Below, piece after piece: positions 1-8,791 of a DNA stretch of 34,500 bases. Each line of letters opens with the position of its first letter. The first letter of the stretch is position 1. Below the pieces are notes generated by a model that saw nothing but the letters and a program-made list of their open reading frames with translations, searched no databases and was not told the origin of the DNA. Where the stretch lies: positions 1 to 34,500 of the forward strand of contig JAPLBB010000021.1 of the NCBI GenBank assembly GCA_026392945.1, in the 5' to 3' direction. A program made the position numbers and the translations under genes. Origin of the DNA: Actinomycetota bacterium (lineage in GTDB: Bacteria > Actinomycetota > Actinomycetes > Nanopelagicales > Nanopelagicaceae).

Positions 1-242
1 CTTAATCTCTCATGTGGCAAAGTTTCCCAAGCTGGAAAATTTACAACACTTTCTGGTTCAACTAAGGATTTTAATTCTGCTGTAAGTAGATCAGCTGCTC
101 TCGTTGAAGTAGTAATTAAAAGTAATGGGGATTTTTGGTTAGCAGCAAGCAGGGCATGAGTTGAAGATGGTGCAATCAAGTCAGCAGATTGCGTTAAGTA
201 TTTTTCAATGGGTTCAGCCAGGGTTGAAAAAAGATTTAACAT
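1..242 (-). CDS. mfd: Transcription-repair coupling factor Mfd, N-terminal fragment (runs off left edge)
   Basis: This frame is absent from the ORF track because its 3' end lies outside the window. Reading minus from an ATG at 242 gives 80 open codons to the edge. They end in the motif FPAWETLPHERL, which is characteristic of the UvrB-like N-terminal module of Mfd. Mfd is the ATP-dependent translocase that removes RNA polymerase stalled at DNA lesions and recruits UvrA. A purine-rich ribosome site (AAAGGTGGAG) sits just before the ATG. In other actinobacteria mfd lies close to glmU, prs and pth, which supports the call. It is divergent from ppc. Only the first part of the gene is visible, so integrity of the translocase domains cannot be judged. 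Confidence 0.9.
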   Translation of the reverse strand, partial: MLNLFSTLAEPIEKYLTQSADLIAPSSTHALLAANQKSPLLLITTSTRAADLLTAELKSLVEPESVVNFPAWETLPHERL

Positions 243-258
243 CGCTCCACCTTTCTGC

Positions 259-300
259 CGGCAAACGCCGCATACCCCCACTTCATAAATGAAGGGGGGT
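259..300. promoter_or_regulatory. Hairpins in the mfd/ppc divergent intergenic region
   Basis: An inverted repeat at 274-300 pairs ACCCCC with GGGGGT and CTTCA with TGAAG around a TAAA loop, leaving one bulged A. This gives eleven base pairs. A smaller CGGC-AAAC-GCCG hairpin is at 259-270. Neither is followed by a T-run on either strand, so they do not look like terminators. Both lie upstream of mfd and would be in its mRNA leader if transcription starts further right. The rest of the 143-base gap contains no gene. Confidence 0.45.
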
Positions 301-385
301 CAATGGCTTAATTCTAAGGCCAGTAATTGATCCTATTTGCCATAAAGATGCGCCTAGTTAATTCAGAACCTGTAATGATTAGGCC

Positions 386-3052
386 ATGAGTTCCTCGGCA
401 GATAACACAGAATTACGTAACGACGTCCGTAGGTTAGCTGACCTACTCGGTCAAACGATTGCAAGGCAAGAAAGTGAACAATTACTTTCGCTAGTTGAAT
501 CACTTAGGCTCTCAGTTCGAGCGGGCAAACAAGATCAAATTTTAAGTAAATTAGATGACACTCAAACAATTTCATTAGTTAGAGCCTTTAGTAATTATTT
601 TAATTTAGCGAACGTTGCTGAGCAGGTTAATCGTTCTAAAGTTCTTGCGGAAGCTCACAAATCAGGTGGTTCCTGGTTAAGTAAAACCGTTGACAATATT
701 TTAAAAGCACAAAAAGATAGCAAGGATTTTGATACAAAAGAATTGCAAGTCTGGATTGACAATTTCTCAGTTAGACCAGTTTTTACAGCACACCCAACTG
801 AAGCTGCGCGCCGATCAGTTTTGAGTAAAATGACAACAATTGCTCAATTGCTCGAACAACCTGATAGCCAAATAAAAACAGAACGGCTGGCAGAGGCTGT
901 TGATTTATTATGGCAAACAGATGAGCTTCGTCTTGGTAGACCTGAGCCTCTTGATGAAGCGGTAAATTCGATTTACTACTTAAATGAGTTACTAACTGAA
1001 ACCGTGCCAGAGGTATTGGCTCAGTTCACTAGCGAAGTTAAAAGATTAGGTGTGAATCTTTCATTAAATGCCCGGCCACTTTCTTTTGGTACCTGGATTG
1101 GTGGGGATCGAGATGGCAATCCAAATATCACCGCAGATGTAACAAAGGCTGCAATACTCCTGCAAAATTCTCACTTCACTCGAACTGTATTTGAGCATTT
1201 AGATGAATTAAGGCAAGCACTTTCAATTTCGACTAAATTAGCTGGGGTATCTGCTGAGTTAGAAAAATCCGTGCAGCAAGATCTTGAAAAATTGCCAGAA
1301 ATTGAAAACCGTTATCGTCGCATTAACGTTGAAGAACCATATCGATTAAAAGCCACTGCGATTAGGCATAAATTAGCATTGACCCAAGCACGGCATACAA
1401 ATGGCCTGCCGCACTTTCCAGGCAGAGATTACAAAGATACCGCTGAGCTTTTAAGTGATTTTGAAATTATGCGTACCTCACTGCTTGCCAATAATGGTGA
1501 ACTAATTGCCACCGGACTGCTTGAAAGAATTACTAGAGCCATTGGAGCATTTGGCTTAACCCATGCCACTATGGATGTTCGAGAGCACTCAGAAGTTCAT
1601 CACCAGCTACTTTCAAAATTATTTGCTAATTTAACCCCAGAAATAATCAACGCTCAGTTACTATCAAGTGAAAAGCCAAACACCAGTGATCTAGATGAGC
1701 AATCTGATCGGTGCTACAAAACTTTTTTGGCCACTAATGAATTAATTGATCGCTTTGGTCCAGAGGTTATCGAGAGTTACATAATTTCTATGACTAAATC
1801 AGCCGATGATGTAATTGCTGCAGTTTTAATTGCAAAAATCGCTGGCCTAATATCATTGGATCCACAAAATGAATTCGCAAAAATTGGCTTTGTACCGCTT
1901 CTTGAAACTGTTACTGAATTAAGATCTGCCGATAAAATACTAGATAATCTCCTAAGTAACAAAAATTATCGTAAAATTGTAAAGCTTCGTGGTAATACGC
2001 AAGAAGTAATGCTTGGCTACTCTGATTCAAATAAGGATGCTGGAATCACAACCAGCCAATGGGAAATCCACAAAGCGCAACGTAAGTTGCGAGATGTTGC
2101 AATTAAGCATGGCGTTAAGTTAAGACTTTTCCATGGAAGAGGTGGTTCGGTTGGACGTGGTGGTGGGCCAACTTATGACGCTTTAATTGCACTTCCTTGG
2201 GGTTCAATTGATGGACAAATTAAAATGACTGAGCAAGGTGAAGTAATTTCAGATAAATATGGACTTCCAGCACTTGCTAAAGAAAATTTAGAGTTAACTC
2301 TCGCCGCGGCCCTGGAAGCGACTATTTTAAATCGTAAACCTCGCCAATCTGCTGGTGATTTAAATAGTTGGAATGAATGTATGGATTTGATTAGTGATCA
2401 TGCTTTTTCAGAATATCGAGGTTTAGTTGAACAACCAGAACTTCCAGATTATTTCTATGCCTCAACCCCAGTTGAACAACTTGGAAATATGTTTTTAGGT
2501 TCAAGGCCTTCTAGAAGACCACAAGATTCTGGCGGGCTTGATTCACTGCGTGCAATTCCATGGGTTTTTGGATGGACACAATCTCGCCAAATTGTGCCAG
2601 GTTGGTATGGGGTTGGCTCTGGCTTAAAGGCTGCGCGCGAAGCTGGTAAAGGTGAGTTATTGCAGACCTTGTTAAAGGATTGGCACTTCTTCCGTACATT
2701 TATAAGTAATGTAGAGATGACGCTGGCTAAGACTGATTTAGCTATCGCACAACGCTATGTAAGTGAGTTAGTTGATCCATCACTGCACAAAATATTTGAT
2801 CAAATCAAGAATGAGTTCGAATTAACTGTGAATGAATTGCTGCTAATGACAAATAAAACTGAAATCTTAGGGAACCAACCTATTTTGGCTAGAACCCTAC
2901 AGATTCGCGATACCTACCTTGCGCCATTACAACTACTTCAAATATCTCTTCTTAAGCGCGTACGCAACCAAAAAGAGGTAGATCCACTTCTTGCCAGGGC
3001 ATTACTTTTAACGATCAATGGAGTCGCTGCTGGACTTCGAAATACTGGCTGA
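386..3052 (+). CDS. ppc: Phosphoenolpyruvate carboxylase
   Basis: The 888-residue product is a bacterial PEP carboxylase, which makes oxaloacetate from PEP and bicarbonate to refill the TCA cycle in the cytoplasm. The catalytic-histidine motif FTAHPTE is at residues 133-139 (His136). The GYSDSNKDAG motif follows, then the glycine-rich loop FHGRGGSVGRGGGP near residue 581, and the C-terminus ends in RNTG as in the family. Length is close to the usual 880-920 residues. No strong ribosome site precedes the ATG; the AT-rich TAATGAT just upstream suggests a leaderless or nearly leaderless message. It is divergent from mfd and converges on pth with a six-base gap. Its position between mfd and pth is not the arrangement I know from other actinobacteria. 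Confidence 0.97.
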   Translation: MSSSADNTELRNDVRRLADLLGQTIARQESEQLLSLVESLRLSVRAGKQDQILSKLDDTQTISLVRAFSNYFNLANVAEQVNRSKVLAEAHKSGGSWLSKTVDNILKAQKDSKDFDTKELQVWIDNFSVRPVFTAHPTEAARRSVLSKMTTIAQLLEQPDSQIKTERLAEAVDLLWQTDELRLGRPEPLDEAVNSIYYLNELLTETVPEVLAQFTSEVKRLGVNLSLNARPLSFGTWIGGDRDGNPNITADVTKAAILLQNSHFTRTVFEHLDELRQALSISTKLAGVSAELEKSVQQDLEKLPEIENRYRRINVEEPYRLKATAIRHKLALTQARHTNGLPHFPGRDYKDTAELLSDFEIMRTSLLANNGELIATGLLERITRAIGAFGLTHATMDVREHSEVHHQLLSKLFANLTPEIINAQLLSSEKPNTSDLDEQSDRCYKTFLATNELIDRFGPEVIESYIISMTKSADDVIAAVLIAKIAGLISLDPQNEFAKIGFVPLLETVTELRSADKILDNLLSNKNYRKIVKLRGNTQEVMLGYSDSNKDAGITTSQWEIHKAQRKLRDVAIKHGVKLRLFHGRGGSVGRGGGPTYDALIALPWGSIDGQIKMTEQGEVISDKYGLPALAKENLELTLAAALEATILNRKPRQSAGDLNSWNECMDLISDHAFSEYRGLVEQPELPDYFYASTPVEQLGNMFLGSRPSRRPQDSGGLDSLRAIPWVFGWTQSRQIVPGWYGVGSGLKAAREAGKGELLQTLLKDWHFFRTFISNVEMTLAKTDLAIAQRYVSELVDPSLHKIFDQIKNEFELTVNELLLMTNKTEILGNQPILARTLQIRDTYLAPLQLLQISLLKRVRNQKEVDPLLARALLLTINGVAAGLRNTG

Positions 3053-3058
3053 GAATTC

Positions 3059-3622
3059 TTAAGAATTAAAAGCAGTTTGAGCTTTGTCCAAGCCATTAAG
3101 CACAAGTTCTTCAATTGAATCTGCGCCACTTTGAACAAACTCTGGAATATCTTTTCTCTCTTCTTTAGAAAATGGCTTTAATACAAAATCTGCTGGATCT
3201 TGCTCGCCGATTGGCCGGCCAATTCCCATTCTAATTCGGTAGTAATTGGCAGTAGAAAGTGAGGAGGTAAGAGACTTAAGACCGTTATGGCCATTATCTC
3301 CGCCACCGAGTTTAATTCTTAAATTTTTAAATGGCAGATCTAGTTCATCGTGAATAACTATAGTGTTTTCAATTGGAATTTTATAAAAGTCGATTAATGC
3401 TTTAGCTGGCCCACCAGTTTCATTCATAAACCCGCGAGATTTTGCTAAAACTAAAATCTCACCTCCGCATTTGACCTCAGAGATTTCCATCCGGGATTTG
3501 TGAGCAGTAAATTTCTGGTTACCGGAAAGTGCGTCAACAACAAGGTGTCCGATATTGTGCCGAGTTTTTTCATAATCAGGTCCAGGATTTCCCAAACCAA
3601 TTACTAACCAGCGATCCGCCAT
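3059..3622 (-). CDS. pth: Peptidyl-tRNA hydrolase
   Basis: This 187-residue cytoplasmic enzyme cleaves peptidyl-tRNAs that drop off ribosomes. The sequence has the N-terminal GLGNPGPDYEKTRHN signature with the catalytic histidine at residue 22, the substrate-binding MNETGG segment, and the later HDELDLP and GGDNGHNGLKS motifs. Length is typical of the family. It is downstream of rplY on the same strand (23-base gap), the usual actinobacterial pairing, and probably cotranscribed. It converges on ppc, with no clear terminator between them, only an AT-rich palindrome over the pth stop. Confidence 0.96.
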   Translation of the reverse strand: MADRWLVIGLGNPGPDYEKTRHNIGHLVVDALSGNQKFTAHKSRMEISEVKCGGEILVLAKSRGFMNETGGPAKALIDFYKIPIENTIVIHDELDLPFKNLRIKLGGGDNGHNGLKSLTSSLSTANYYRIRMGIGRPIGEQDPADFVLKPFSKEERKDIPEFVQSGADSIEELVLNGLDKAQTAFNS

Positions 3623-3645
3623 AACTTAAGGCTAGTCCTTACTTA

Positions 3646-4302
3646 CTACTTTTTATCCTTCTTATCATCTCCACCAGCAGTAGCGGCGGCAGCAGCTGCA
3701 TCACCTTCGGCAGGGGCAGCAGCACCTTCAACAGGAGCGGCAACAACAGCAACCTCTTCAACCTCAGCTGATTTAACTGACAAGTGAACAACAGTCATCT
3801 TTGGATCACTTATTAATTTAACGCCCTCAGGTAGTACAACATCTGATGCAACCTTAGATTCGCCAGCAATCATTCCTTCCATGCTCAGCACTAAGAATGC
3901 TGGAATGTTGGTTACATCGGTCTCAACCTCAATAGAGTTATTTGTATGCTCTAGAACTCCATCTTGATCGTACTTACCCTCAGCATGAACTGGAACTGAA
4001 ACAACAACTCGCTCACCGCGACGAACAATTACTAAATCAATATGTTCTAACAAACCAGTTAATGGATCGCGAGAAACAGATTTTGGAAGTGTTAATTCTG
4101 TGTGATCATCTAAAACAACATCAATCAAAACGTTTGAGGTCTTTAGGGCAATTCCTAGTTCGCGAGTAGGAAGAGCAACATGTTGTGGTTTCTCACCATG
4201 ACCATAAATTACTGCCGGTATTAATCCATCACGGCGTGATCTGCGTGATGCGCCTTTGCCAAACTCAGTTCGGCGTGCGCCCTTGATTGAAATTTCAGCC
4301 AC
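3646..4302 (-). CDS. rplY: 50S ribosomal protein bL25 (CTC family, long form)
   Basis: The product is the 5S-rRNA-binding large-subunit protein bL25 in its long CTC form (218 residues). It has the N-terminal 5S-binding domain (RTEFGKGASRRSRRDGLIPAVIYG), a second beta-domain around residues 95-185, and a low-complexity Ala/Glu tail ending in KKDKK. The start is GTG, supported by a GGGAGAAG ribosome site. The 114-base gap between the prs stop and this start contains a small CGCTA-GGT-TAGCG hairpin at 4347-4359. This could be a leader element, but nothing shows that it is functional. It belongs to the prs-rplY-pth run. Confidence 0.95.
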   Translation of the reverse strand: MAEISIKGARRTEFGKGASRRSRRDGLIPAVIYGHGEKPQHVALPTRELGIALKTSNVLIDVVLDDHTELTLPKSVSRDPLTGLLEHIDLVIVRRGERVVVSVPVHAEGKYDQDGVLEHTNNSIEVETDVTNIPAFLVLSMEGMIAGESKVASDVVLPEGVKLISDPKMTVVHLSVKSAEVEEVAVVAAPVEGAAAPAEGDAAAAAATAGGDDKKDKK

Positions 4303-4416
4303 TTTACTTCTCCCTCGATAACGGTTTTATCCCTCGCGGAACGAAGCGCTAGGTTAGCGAATGGATAGGTAAAAGGACAAATCGAGTAGAAAAGATCTGC
4401 AGGTGAAGCAGTATTC

Positions 4417-5397
4417 CTAGCTATGCCCGTCAAAAAGGCTGGTTACGGAGCCATCCTCGAAGACTTCTCTGATCGCCCGTGCAAGCAGTGGCGCAATTGA
4501 GAGAACTGTTAAATTATCAAATCTATTTTCCTCTGAAATCGGCAGGGTATTTGTGACTACTACCTCAGAAACTCTTGACTTCTTCAATCGATCAATTGCT
4601 GGTCCAGATAAAACTGCGTGAGTGGCGGCAATAATTACATCTTTAGCGCCATCCTCAATTAATGCATCTACTGCTTTTGTTACTGTGCCAGCAGTATCGA
4701 TCATGTCATCGATTACTACGCAGGTCATGCCTTTAACATCACCAACCACCTTGCCAACAGTTGCCTCGTTAGGAACTCTTGGATCGCGAGTTTTGTGAAT
4801 AAATGCAATGCTGCAACCACCAAGCAATTCGCTCCATCTCTCTGCCACTCTTACTCGACCAGAGTCAGGTGAGACGATTACTAAATTTTTGCGATCAACT
4901 TTGCTACCAACATAATTTGTTAAGAGTGGAAGTGCGAAAAGGTGATCTACTGGACCATCAAAAAATCCTTGAATCTGAGAGGTATGTAGATCTACACACA
5001 TTAAACGATCTGCACCAGCGGTTTTAAATAAATCTGCCATCAATCTTGCCGAGATTGGCTCCCGACCACGATGTTTTTTGTCTTGACGGGCATAACCATA
5101 AAATGGCAGAACAACGGTAATTCTTTTTGCAGATGCACGCTTTAATGCATCGACCATTATTAACTGCTCCATGATCTGCTTATTTACTGGTGCGCTATGG
5201 CTTTGTAATACAAAAGCATCACTTCCGCGCACACTCTCTTCAAATCTGACAAATATTTCACCATTAGCAAAGTCATATGCTGATGTAGGTGTTATTGGAA
5301 TCCCAAGCTCATATGCAACTTCATCTGCAAGCTCTGGGTAGGCACGGCCGGTAAATAGACGCAAACTTTTTTCGGAGGTTAAGCGGATTTCGTTCAG
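4417..5397 (-). CDS. prs: Ribose-phosphate pyrophosphokinase, probable CTG start
   Basis: This enzyme makes PRPP from ribose 5-phosphate and ATP for nucleotide, histidine and tryptophan synthesis. The track begins at a TTG (5364), but the reading frame upstream encodes NEIRLTSEKS, which matches the conserved N-terminus of actinobacterial PRPP synthetases. The frame is closed by a TAG shortly before, and no ATG, GTG or TTG lies in this upstream stretch. A CTG at 5397 sits eight bases after a strong GGGGG ribosome site and gives 326 residues, the family length. Later motifs include FYGYARQDKKHRGREPISA, the VDLHTSQIQGFF segment and the PRPP-binding loop VVIDDMIDTAGT. It lies between glmU and rplY on the same strand. 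The family call is secure; the CTG start is inferred. Confidence 0.95.
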   Translation of the reverse strand: MNEIRLTSEKSLRLFTGRAYPELADEVAYELGIPITPTSAYDFANGEIFVRFEESVRGSDAFVLQSHSAPVNKQIMEQLIMVDALKRASAKRITVVLPFYGYARQDKKHRGREPISARLMADLFKTAGADRLMCVDLHTSQIQGFFDGPVDHLFALPLLTNYVGSKVDRKNLVIVSPDSGRVRVAERWSELLGGCSIAFIHKTRDPRVPNEATVGKVVGDVKGMTCVVIDDMIDTAGTVTKAVDALIEDGAKDVIIAATHAVLSGPAIDRLKKSRVSEVVVTNTLPISEENRFDNLTVLSIAPLLARAIREVFEDGSVTSLFDGHS

Positions 5398-5449
5398 TTT
5401 AGCTTCCCCCTCACTGTGGTGAATCTAGGTTAACTCTACTAGTAATTGC

Positions 5450-6871
5450 TTACTCTTTTGCGCCAGCTTTTTTTGCGGCCGCGGCAGATTTGCTCTCTTT
5501 CCGTTTACGAAGTACCCAACCCAAGATATTTACCTGGCGAGCCCGCCCGATTCCAATAGCGCCAGCCGGTACATCCTCATTGATCACAGAGCCAGCCGCT
5601 GTATACGCACCATCGCCAACAGTTACTGGTGCAACCAACATAGTGTTGCTGCCGATCCGCACCTGATTACCGATTTTGGTTTGATGCTTCTTTTCGCCAT
5701 CATAATTAACAAATACTGTTGCAGCTCCTATGTTTGTTTCTTCGCCAATTTGCGCATCCCCAACATATGAAAGATGGTTAACTTTTGATCCTTTACCGAG
5801 GGTTGAATTCTTAACTTCAACAAATGCACCCGCTTTGCTCTCATTTTCTAAAACTGTTCCTTTGCGTAGGTATGTAAATGGACCAACCTTCGCATCTTTT
5901 CCAATTTCTGACTCGGTGCAATTTGATTCAATAATTTTTGCACCTTCTGCCACGGTGCAGGAATTAAGGGTGGTACGGGGCCCGATAATTGCTCCAGATT
6001 TAACCTTAGATTCTCCAGTAATCGATGTACTTGGATAAATTACTACATCAGATTCAATCTTTACATCCGCATCAATCCAAGTTGTAGTTGGATCAATAAT
6101 TGTGACGCCATTTAACATATGTTGATTATTGATTCGATCTCGTATAATTGCTGCACACTCAGCCAATTGGGTCCGGTCATTAATGCCAAGAGTTTCGGTG
6201 TAATCATTTGAAAGAATTGCATGAGCATTATCACCGTTGCTGTTCAGCAAACTTATTGCATCGGTTAGATATAGCTCTTTTTGCGAGTTATCATTTTTAA
6301 GTTTCCCAATTACCTCACGAAGTGCTTTAATATCAAATAGGTAGACGCCAGTATTAATCTCATCAATCTCTTTTTCTGATTCGGTTGCATCTTTTTCTTC
6401 AATTATTTTCAAAATCACACTACCTTCTCTGCGGACAATTCGGCCATATCCAGTTGGGTCCGGCAAGAGTGCAGTTAGGACTGAGGCAATATTCTTTTCA
6501 CTTTGATGAACTGCCAGAAATTCCTGAAGTGTTTGGGTGGTAAGTAGCGGTGTATCACCAGCCAGAATCAGTATCGTGCCATCGCCCTTGTGCTCTGCGA
6601 GCGCAAGTTGCGCAGCACCACCTGTGCCATTGCGTTTATCTTGAAAAACTGTTTTTGCTTTTGGTGCAACCTTTGCAAGATGATCAATTACTTCATCTTT
6701 ATGGGCGCCTACAACTACTGTTAAATTTTTTGGTGAAAGTGGTGCCACTGCTGCAAGTAAATTTTGAATAATTGAGCGCCCAGCAATTTCATGCAGCACC
6801 TTTGAATTTTTTGATTTCATTCGCGTGCCTTCACCGGCCGCAAGGACAATGACAAGCTCTATCTTGCTCAT
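5450..6871 (-). CDS. glmU: Bifunctional N-acetylglucosamine-1-phosphate uridyltransferase / glucosamine-1-phosphate acetyltransferase
   Basis: The 473-residue protein makes UDP-GlcNAc for peptidoglycan. The N-terminal half has the nucleotidyltransferase signature LAAGEGTRMKS (residues 10-20) and the metal-binding region LILAGDTPLL. The C-terminal half, from about residue 250, is a left-handed beta-helix of hexapeptide repeats with the acetyltransferase region YVGDAQIGEETNIGAAT. Length and both domains are normal. The ATG follows an AAAGGGGG ribosome site. The gene begins 20 bases after the 3' end of tRNA-Gln on the same strand, so the two may share a transcript released by tRNA processing. 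Confidence 0.97.
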   Translation of the reverse strand: MSKIELVIVLAAGEGTRMKSKNSKVLHEIAGRSIIQNLLAAVAPLSPKNLTVVVGAHKDEVIDHLAKVAPKAKTVFQDKRNGTGGAAQLALAEHKGDGTILILAGDTPLLTTQTLQEFLAVHQSEKNIASVLTALLPDPTGYGRIVRREGSVILKIIEEKDATESEKEIDEINTGVYLFDIKALREVIGKLKNDNSQKELYLTDAISLLNSNGDNAHAILSNDYTETLGINDRTQLAECAAIIRDRINNQHMLNGVTIIDPTTTWIDADVKIESDVVIYPSTSITGESKVKSGAIIGPRTTLNSCTVAEGAKIIESNCTESEIGKDAKVGPFTYLRKGTVLENESKAGAFVEVKNSTLGKGSKVNHLSYVGDAQIGEETNIGAATVFVNYDGEKKHQTKIGNQVRIGSNTMLVAPVTVGDGAYTAAGSVINEDVPAGAIGIGRARQVNILGWVLRKRKESKSAAAAKKAGAKE

Positions 6872-6891
6872 CTGTTACCCCCTTTACTTGG

Positions 6892-6966
6892 TGGCTCCGC
6901 CACCAGGTATCGATCCTGGACCCTGAGCTTCAAAGGCTCATGTGCTAGCCACTACACAATGGCGGA
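6892..6966 (-). tRNA. tRNA-Gln(TTG), CCA encoded
   Basis: The minus strand folds into a complete cloverleaf of 75 bases including an encoded CCA. The acceptor is TCCGCCA/TGGCGGA with discriminator G. The D-arm is GTGT/GCAC, and the anticodon arm TGAGC/GCTCA carries loop CTTTGAA, so the anticodon is TTG (glutamine). The T-arm is CCAGG/CCTGG with the slightly unusual loop ATCGATA. It sits between ispE and glmU, on the same strand as both. Confidence 0.95.
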
Positions 6967-6972
6967 ACCTGA

Positions 6973-6978
6973 ATTATC
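6973..6978 (-). promoter_or_regulatory. Likely -10 element for tRNA-Gln (and possibly glmU)
   Basis: On the minus strand GATAAT lies six bases before the first base of tRNA-Gln. This spacing would start transcription at or very near the mature 5' end. The -35 region, which overlaps the end of ispE, is weak (TTTTAA), so this is a plausible but unproven promoter. Confidence 0.4.
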
Positions 6979-6995
6979 CCTTATAACTCGTTAAA

Positions 6996-7916
6996 TTAAA
7001 AACTTTCAATTATTCGTGCGCCATGAGCAGGTCCAGTTGCTCTTACAACAGAGGAAACAACCCCACTTGCACTTAATGCAACGGTCAAATCCATTGCATG
7101 CTCATCATCAGATACTAAAAATGCAACAGTAGGACCTGATCCAGAGACAATCCCTCCTAGTGCGCCATAATCAATGCCAACATCTAAAACTAATCTCAGT
7201 GCTGGACGAAGTGAACAAGCTGCCGGTTGTAATTCATTTGTTAATGCTTTTCCTAAAGCTTTGGCATCTCCTGCTCTTAATGCTTGCATTAACGGCTCAC
7301 TTACTAGTGGTGCTGAGATAGATAATCCTTCACGCAACCGATCACACTCTTGATAAACCGATGGTGTTGATAATCCTTGGCCAGATAGTGCCAGTACCCA
7401 GTTATAACTTCCCTTAGAAAGTGCTGGCGTAATTTGATCCCCTCTACCAGTACCAATTGCTACCCCACCACAAATTGAAAATGGCACATCACTGCCAATT
7501 TTGCTGCCAACTATCTCCATCTCATCCCGAGATAATCCCAATTCAAATAAAGAATCTAAACCAACAATTACCCCAGCTGCATCAGCGCTGCCACCTGCCA
7601 TACCCCCTGCCACTGGAATCTCTTTTTTTAATTTAATTATTAAGTCAGCTGGCAGATCGTAATTGTTAATCATTAACTCAGCCGCCTTGACGGCCAAGTT
7701 TGAACTATCTGCGGGGACGCCAGATGATGTTTGTCCAGTAATACTTATCTTTATGCCATCACCCTCAGGTGCGGTAGCAACTGTTACATCATCAAATAAA
7801 GAAATGGCTTGAAAGACTGTGGTCACTTCATGAAAACCATCACTACCTAGTGGGCCAACTGATAGTTGCAGATTTACCTTAGCTGGCACCCTAGCAACTA
7901 CACCCCGAGATCTCAT
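6996..7916 (-). CDS. ispE: 4-(cytidine 5'-diphospho)-2-C-methyl-D-erythritol kinase
   Basis: This GHMP-family kinase of 306 residues phosphorylates CDP-methylerythritol in the MEP pathway to isoprenoids. The N-terminal PAKVNL motif (residues 11-16) is present. The glycine-rich ATP loop PVAGGMAGGSADAAG spans residues 101-115, SDVPFSICGG follows, and the C-terminal GHMP motif is GIVSGSGPTVAFL. Length is typical. It follows rsmA on the same strand (26-base gap), the standard actinobacterial order. Confidence 0.96.
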   Translation of the reverse strand: MRSRGVVARVPAKVNLQLSVGPLGSDGFHEVTTVFQAISLFDDVTVATAPEGDGIKISITGQTSSGVPADSSNLAVKAAELMINNYDLPADLIIKLKKEIPVAGGMAGGSADAAGVIVGLDSLFELGLSRDEMEIVGSKIGSDVPFSICGGVAIGTGRGDQITPALSKGSYNWVLALSGQGLSTPSVYQECDRLREGLSISAPLVSEPLMQALRAGDAKALGKALTNELQPAACSLRPALRLVLDVGIDYGALGGIVSGSGPTVAFLVSDDEHAMDLTVALSASGVVSSVVRATGPAHGARIIESF

Positions 7917-7942
7917 GGTCTAGAGCGTATTGGTTTGTTAAC

Positions 7943-8791
7943 TTACTTGGTGAGATTGTGCTTAATTAGTTGCTTACCAATTTCATGAAATTGTTCAACT
8001 GAAAGTGCCTCGCCTCGAATAGTTGGATCCACTCCAGCATTATTCAAGTATTCCTCTGCCTTGCCACCAAAAAGCTGGCTAAGTGCAGAACGCATCATCT
8101 TGCGCCGTTTCGCAAATGCTTCATCAATTACCGCAAAGGTTGCCCTCCGCTCACTTTCACTTCCCAATGGTTCATGGCGATCAAATCTAACAAGGGAGGA
8201 GTCAACATTTGGCACTGGCCAAAAAACTGATCTACCAACTGAGCCGGCAAGATGAAGTGAGCTCCACCAGTTAGCTTTGACGGTCGGTGAGCCATAATCC
8301 TTATTATCTGGCTTAGCTGCAAGACGATGTGCGACCTCACTCTGCACCATCACCACACCCCGAGTAATTGATGGGAAGTGCTCAAGCGTATTAAGTAACA
8401 CCGGTACTGAAATGTTATATGGCAGGTTTGCAACTAAAACATTTGGTTCTACTGATAATTTTTTTAACACCATTGCATCTTGATTTAAGGTGATTAATTG
8501 TTTATCAAAAAAGCCGTGCTCACTCGATGTTAACGGTAGTTGTTTTGCTAATCGGTCATCAATCTCAACTGCCACAACCTGCTTAGCGCTTTCAAGCAAG
8601 GCAAGAGTAAGTGAGCCAAGGCCTGGTCCGATTTCTAGGGCAATATCTTTATTTCCAACTTCGGCAAGCTTCACAATTTTCCGGCAGGTATTTGCATCTA
8701 CTACAAAGTTTTGCCCAAGTTTTTTTGTTGGCTTTAGATCTAATTTATTAGCAAGCTCTCTAACCTCAGATGCACCAAGGAGATTCGTCAT
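7943..8791 (-). CDS. rsmA: 16S rRNA (adenine1518-N6/adenine1519-N6)-dimethyltransferase
   Basis: The product (also called KsgA) dimethylates two adjacent adenines in helix 45 of 16S rRNA during small-subunit maturation. It has the KKLGQNFV N-terminus, the SAM-binding EIGPGLGSLT motif at residues 53-62 and the catalytic ANLPYNI motif at residues 121-127. The 282-residue length is normal. Its ATG overlaps the stop of tatD by four bases (ATGA), so the two are probably translationally coupled. In many actinobacteria rpfB lies between tatD and rsmA; here it is absent. Confidence 0.96.
   Translation of the reverse strand: MTNLLGASEVRELANKLDLKPTKKLGQNFVVDANTCRKIVKLAEVGNKDIALEIGPGLGSLTLALLESAKQVVAVEIDDRLAKQLPLTSSEHGFFDKQLITLNQDAMVLKKLSVEPNVLVANLPYNISVPVLLNTLEHFPSITRGVVMVQSEVAHRLAAKPDNKDYGSPTVKANWWSSLHLAGSVGRSVFWPVPNVDSSLVRFDRHEPLGSESERRATFAVIDEAFAKRRKMMRSALSQLFGGKAEEYLNNAGVDPTIRGEALSVEQFHEIGKQLIKHNLTK

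Noticed and set aside
3054-3067. AATTCTTAAGAATT palindrome between ppc and pth as a terminator
   Set aside because: It is a loopless AT-only palindrome overlapping the pth stop, with no GC stem or T-run, so it is probably chance.
4221-4433. 70-codon minus-strand ORF over the rplY start
   Set aside because: It overlaps rplY and the prs end in another frame, and has no family features.
5730-6038. 102-codon plus-strand ORF in glmU
   Set aside because: It is antisense to the hexapeptide-repeat domain; regularity of the repeat keeps the opposite frame open.
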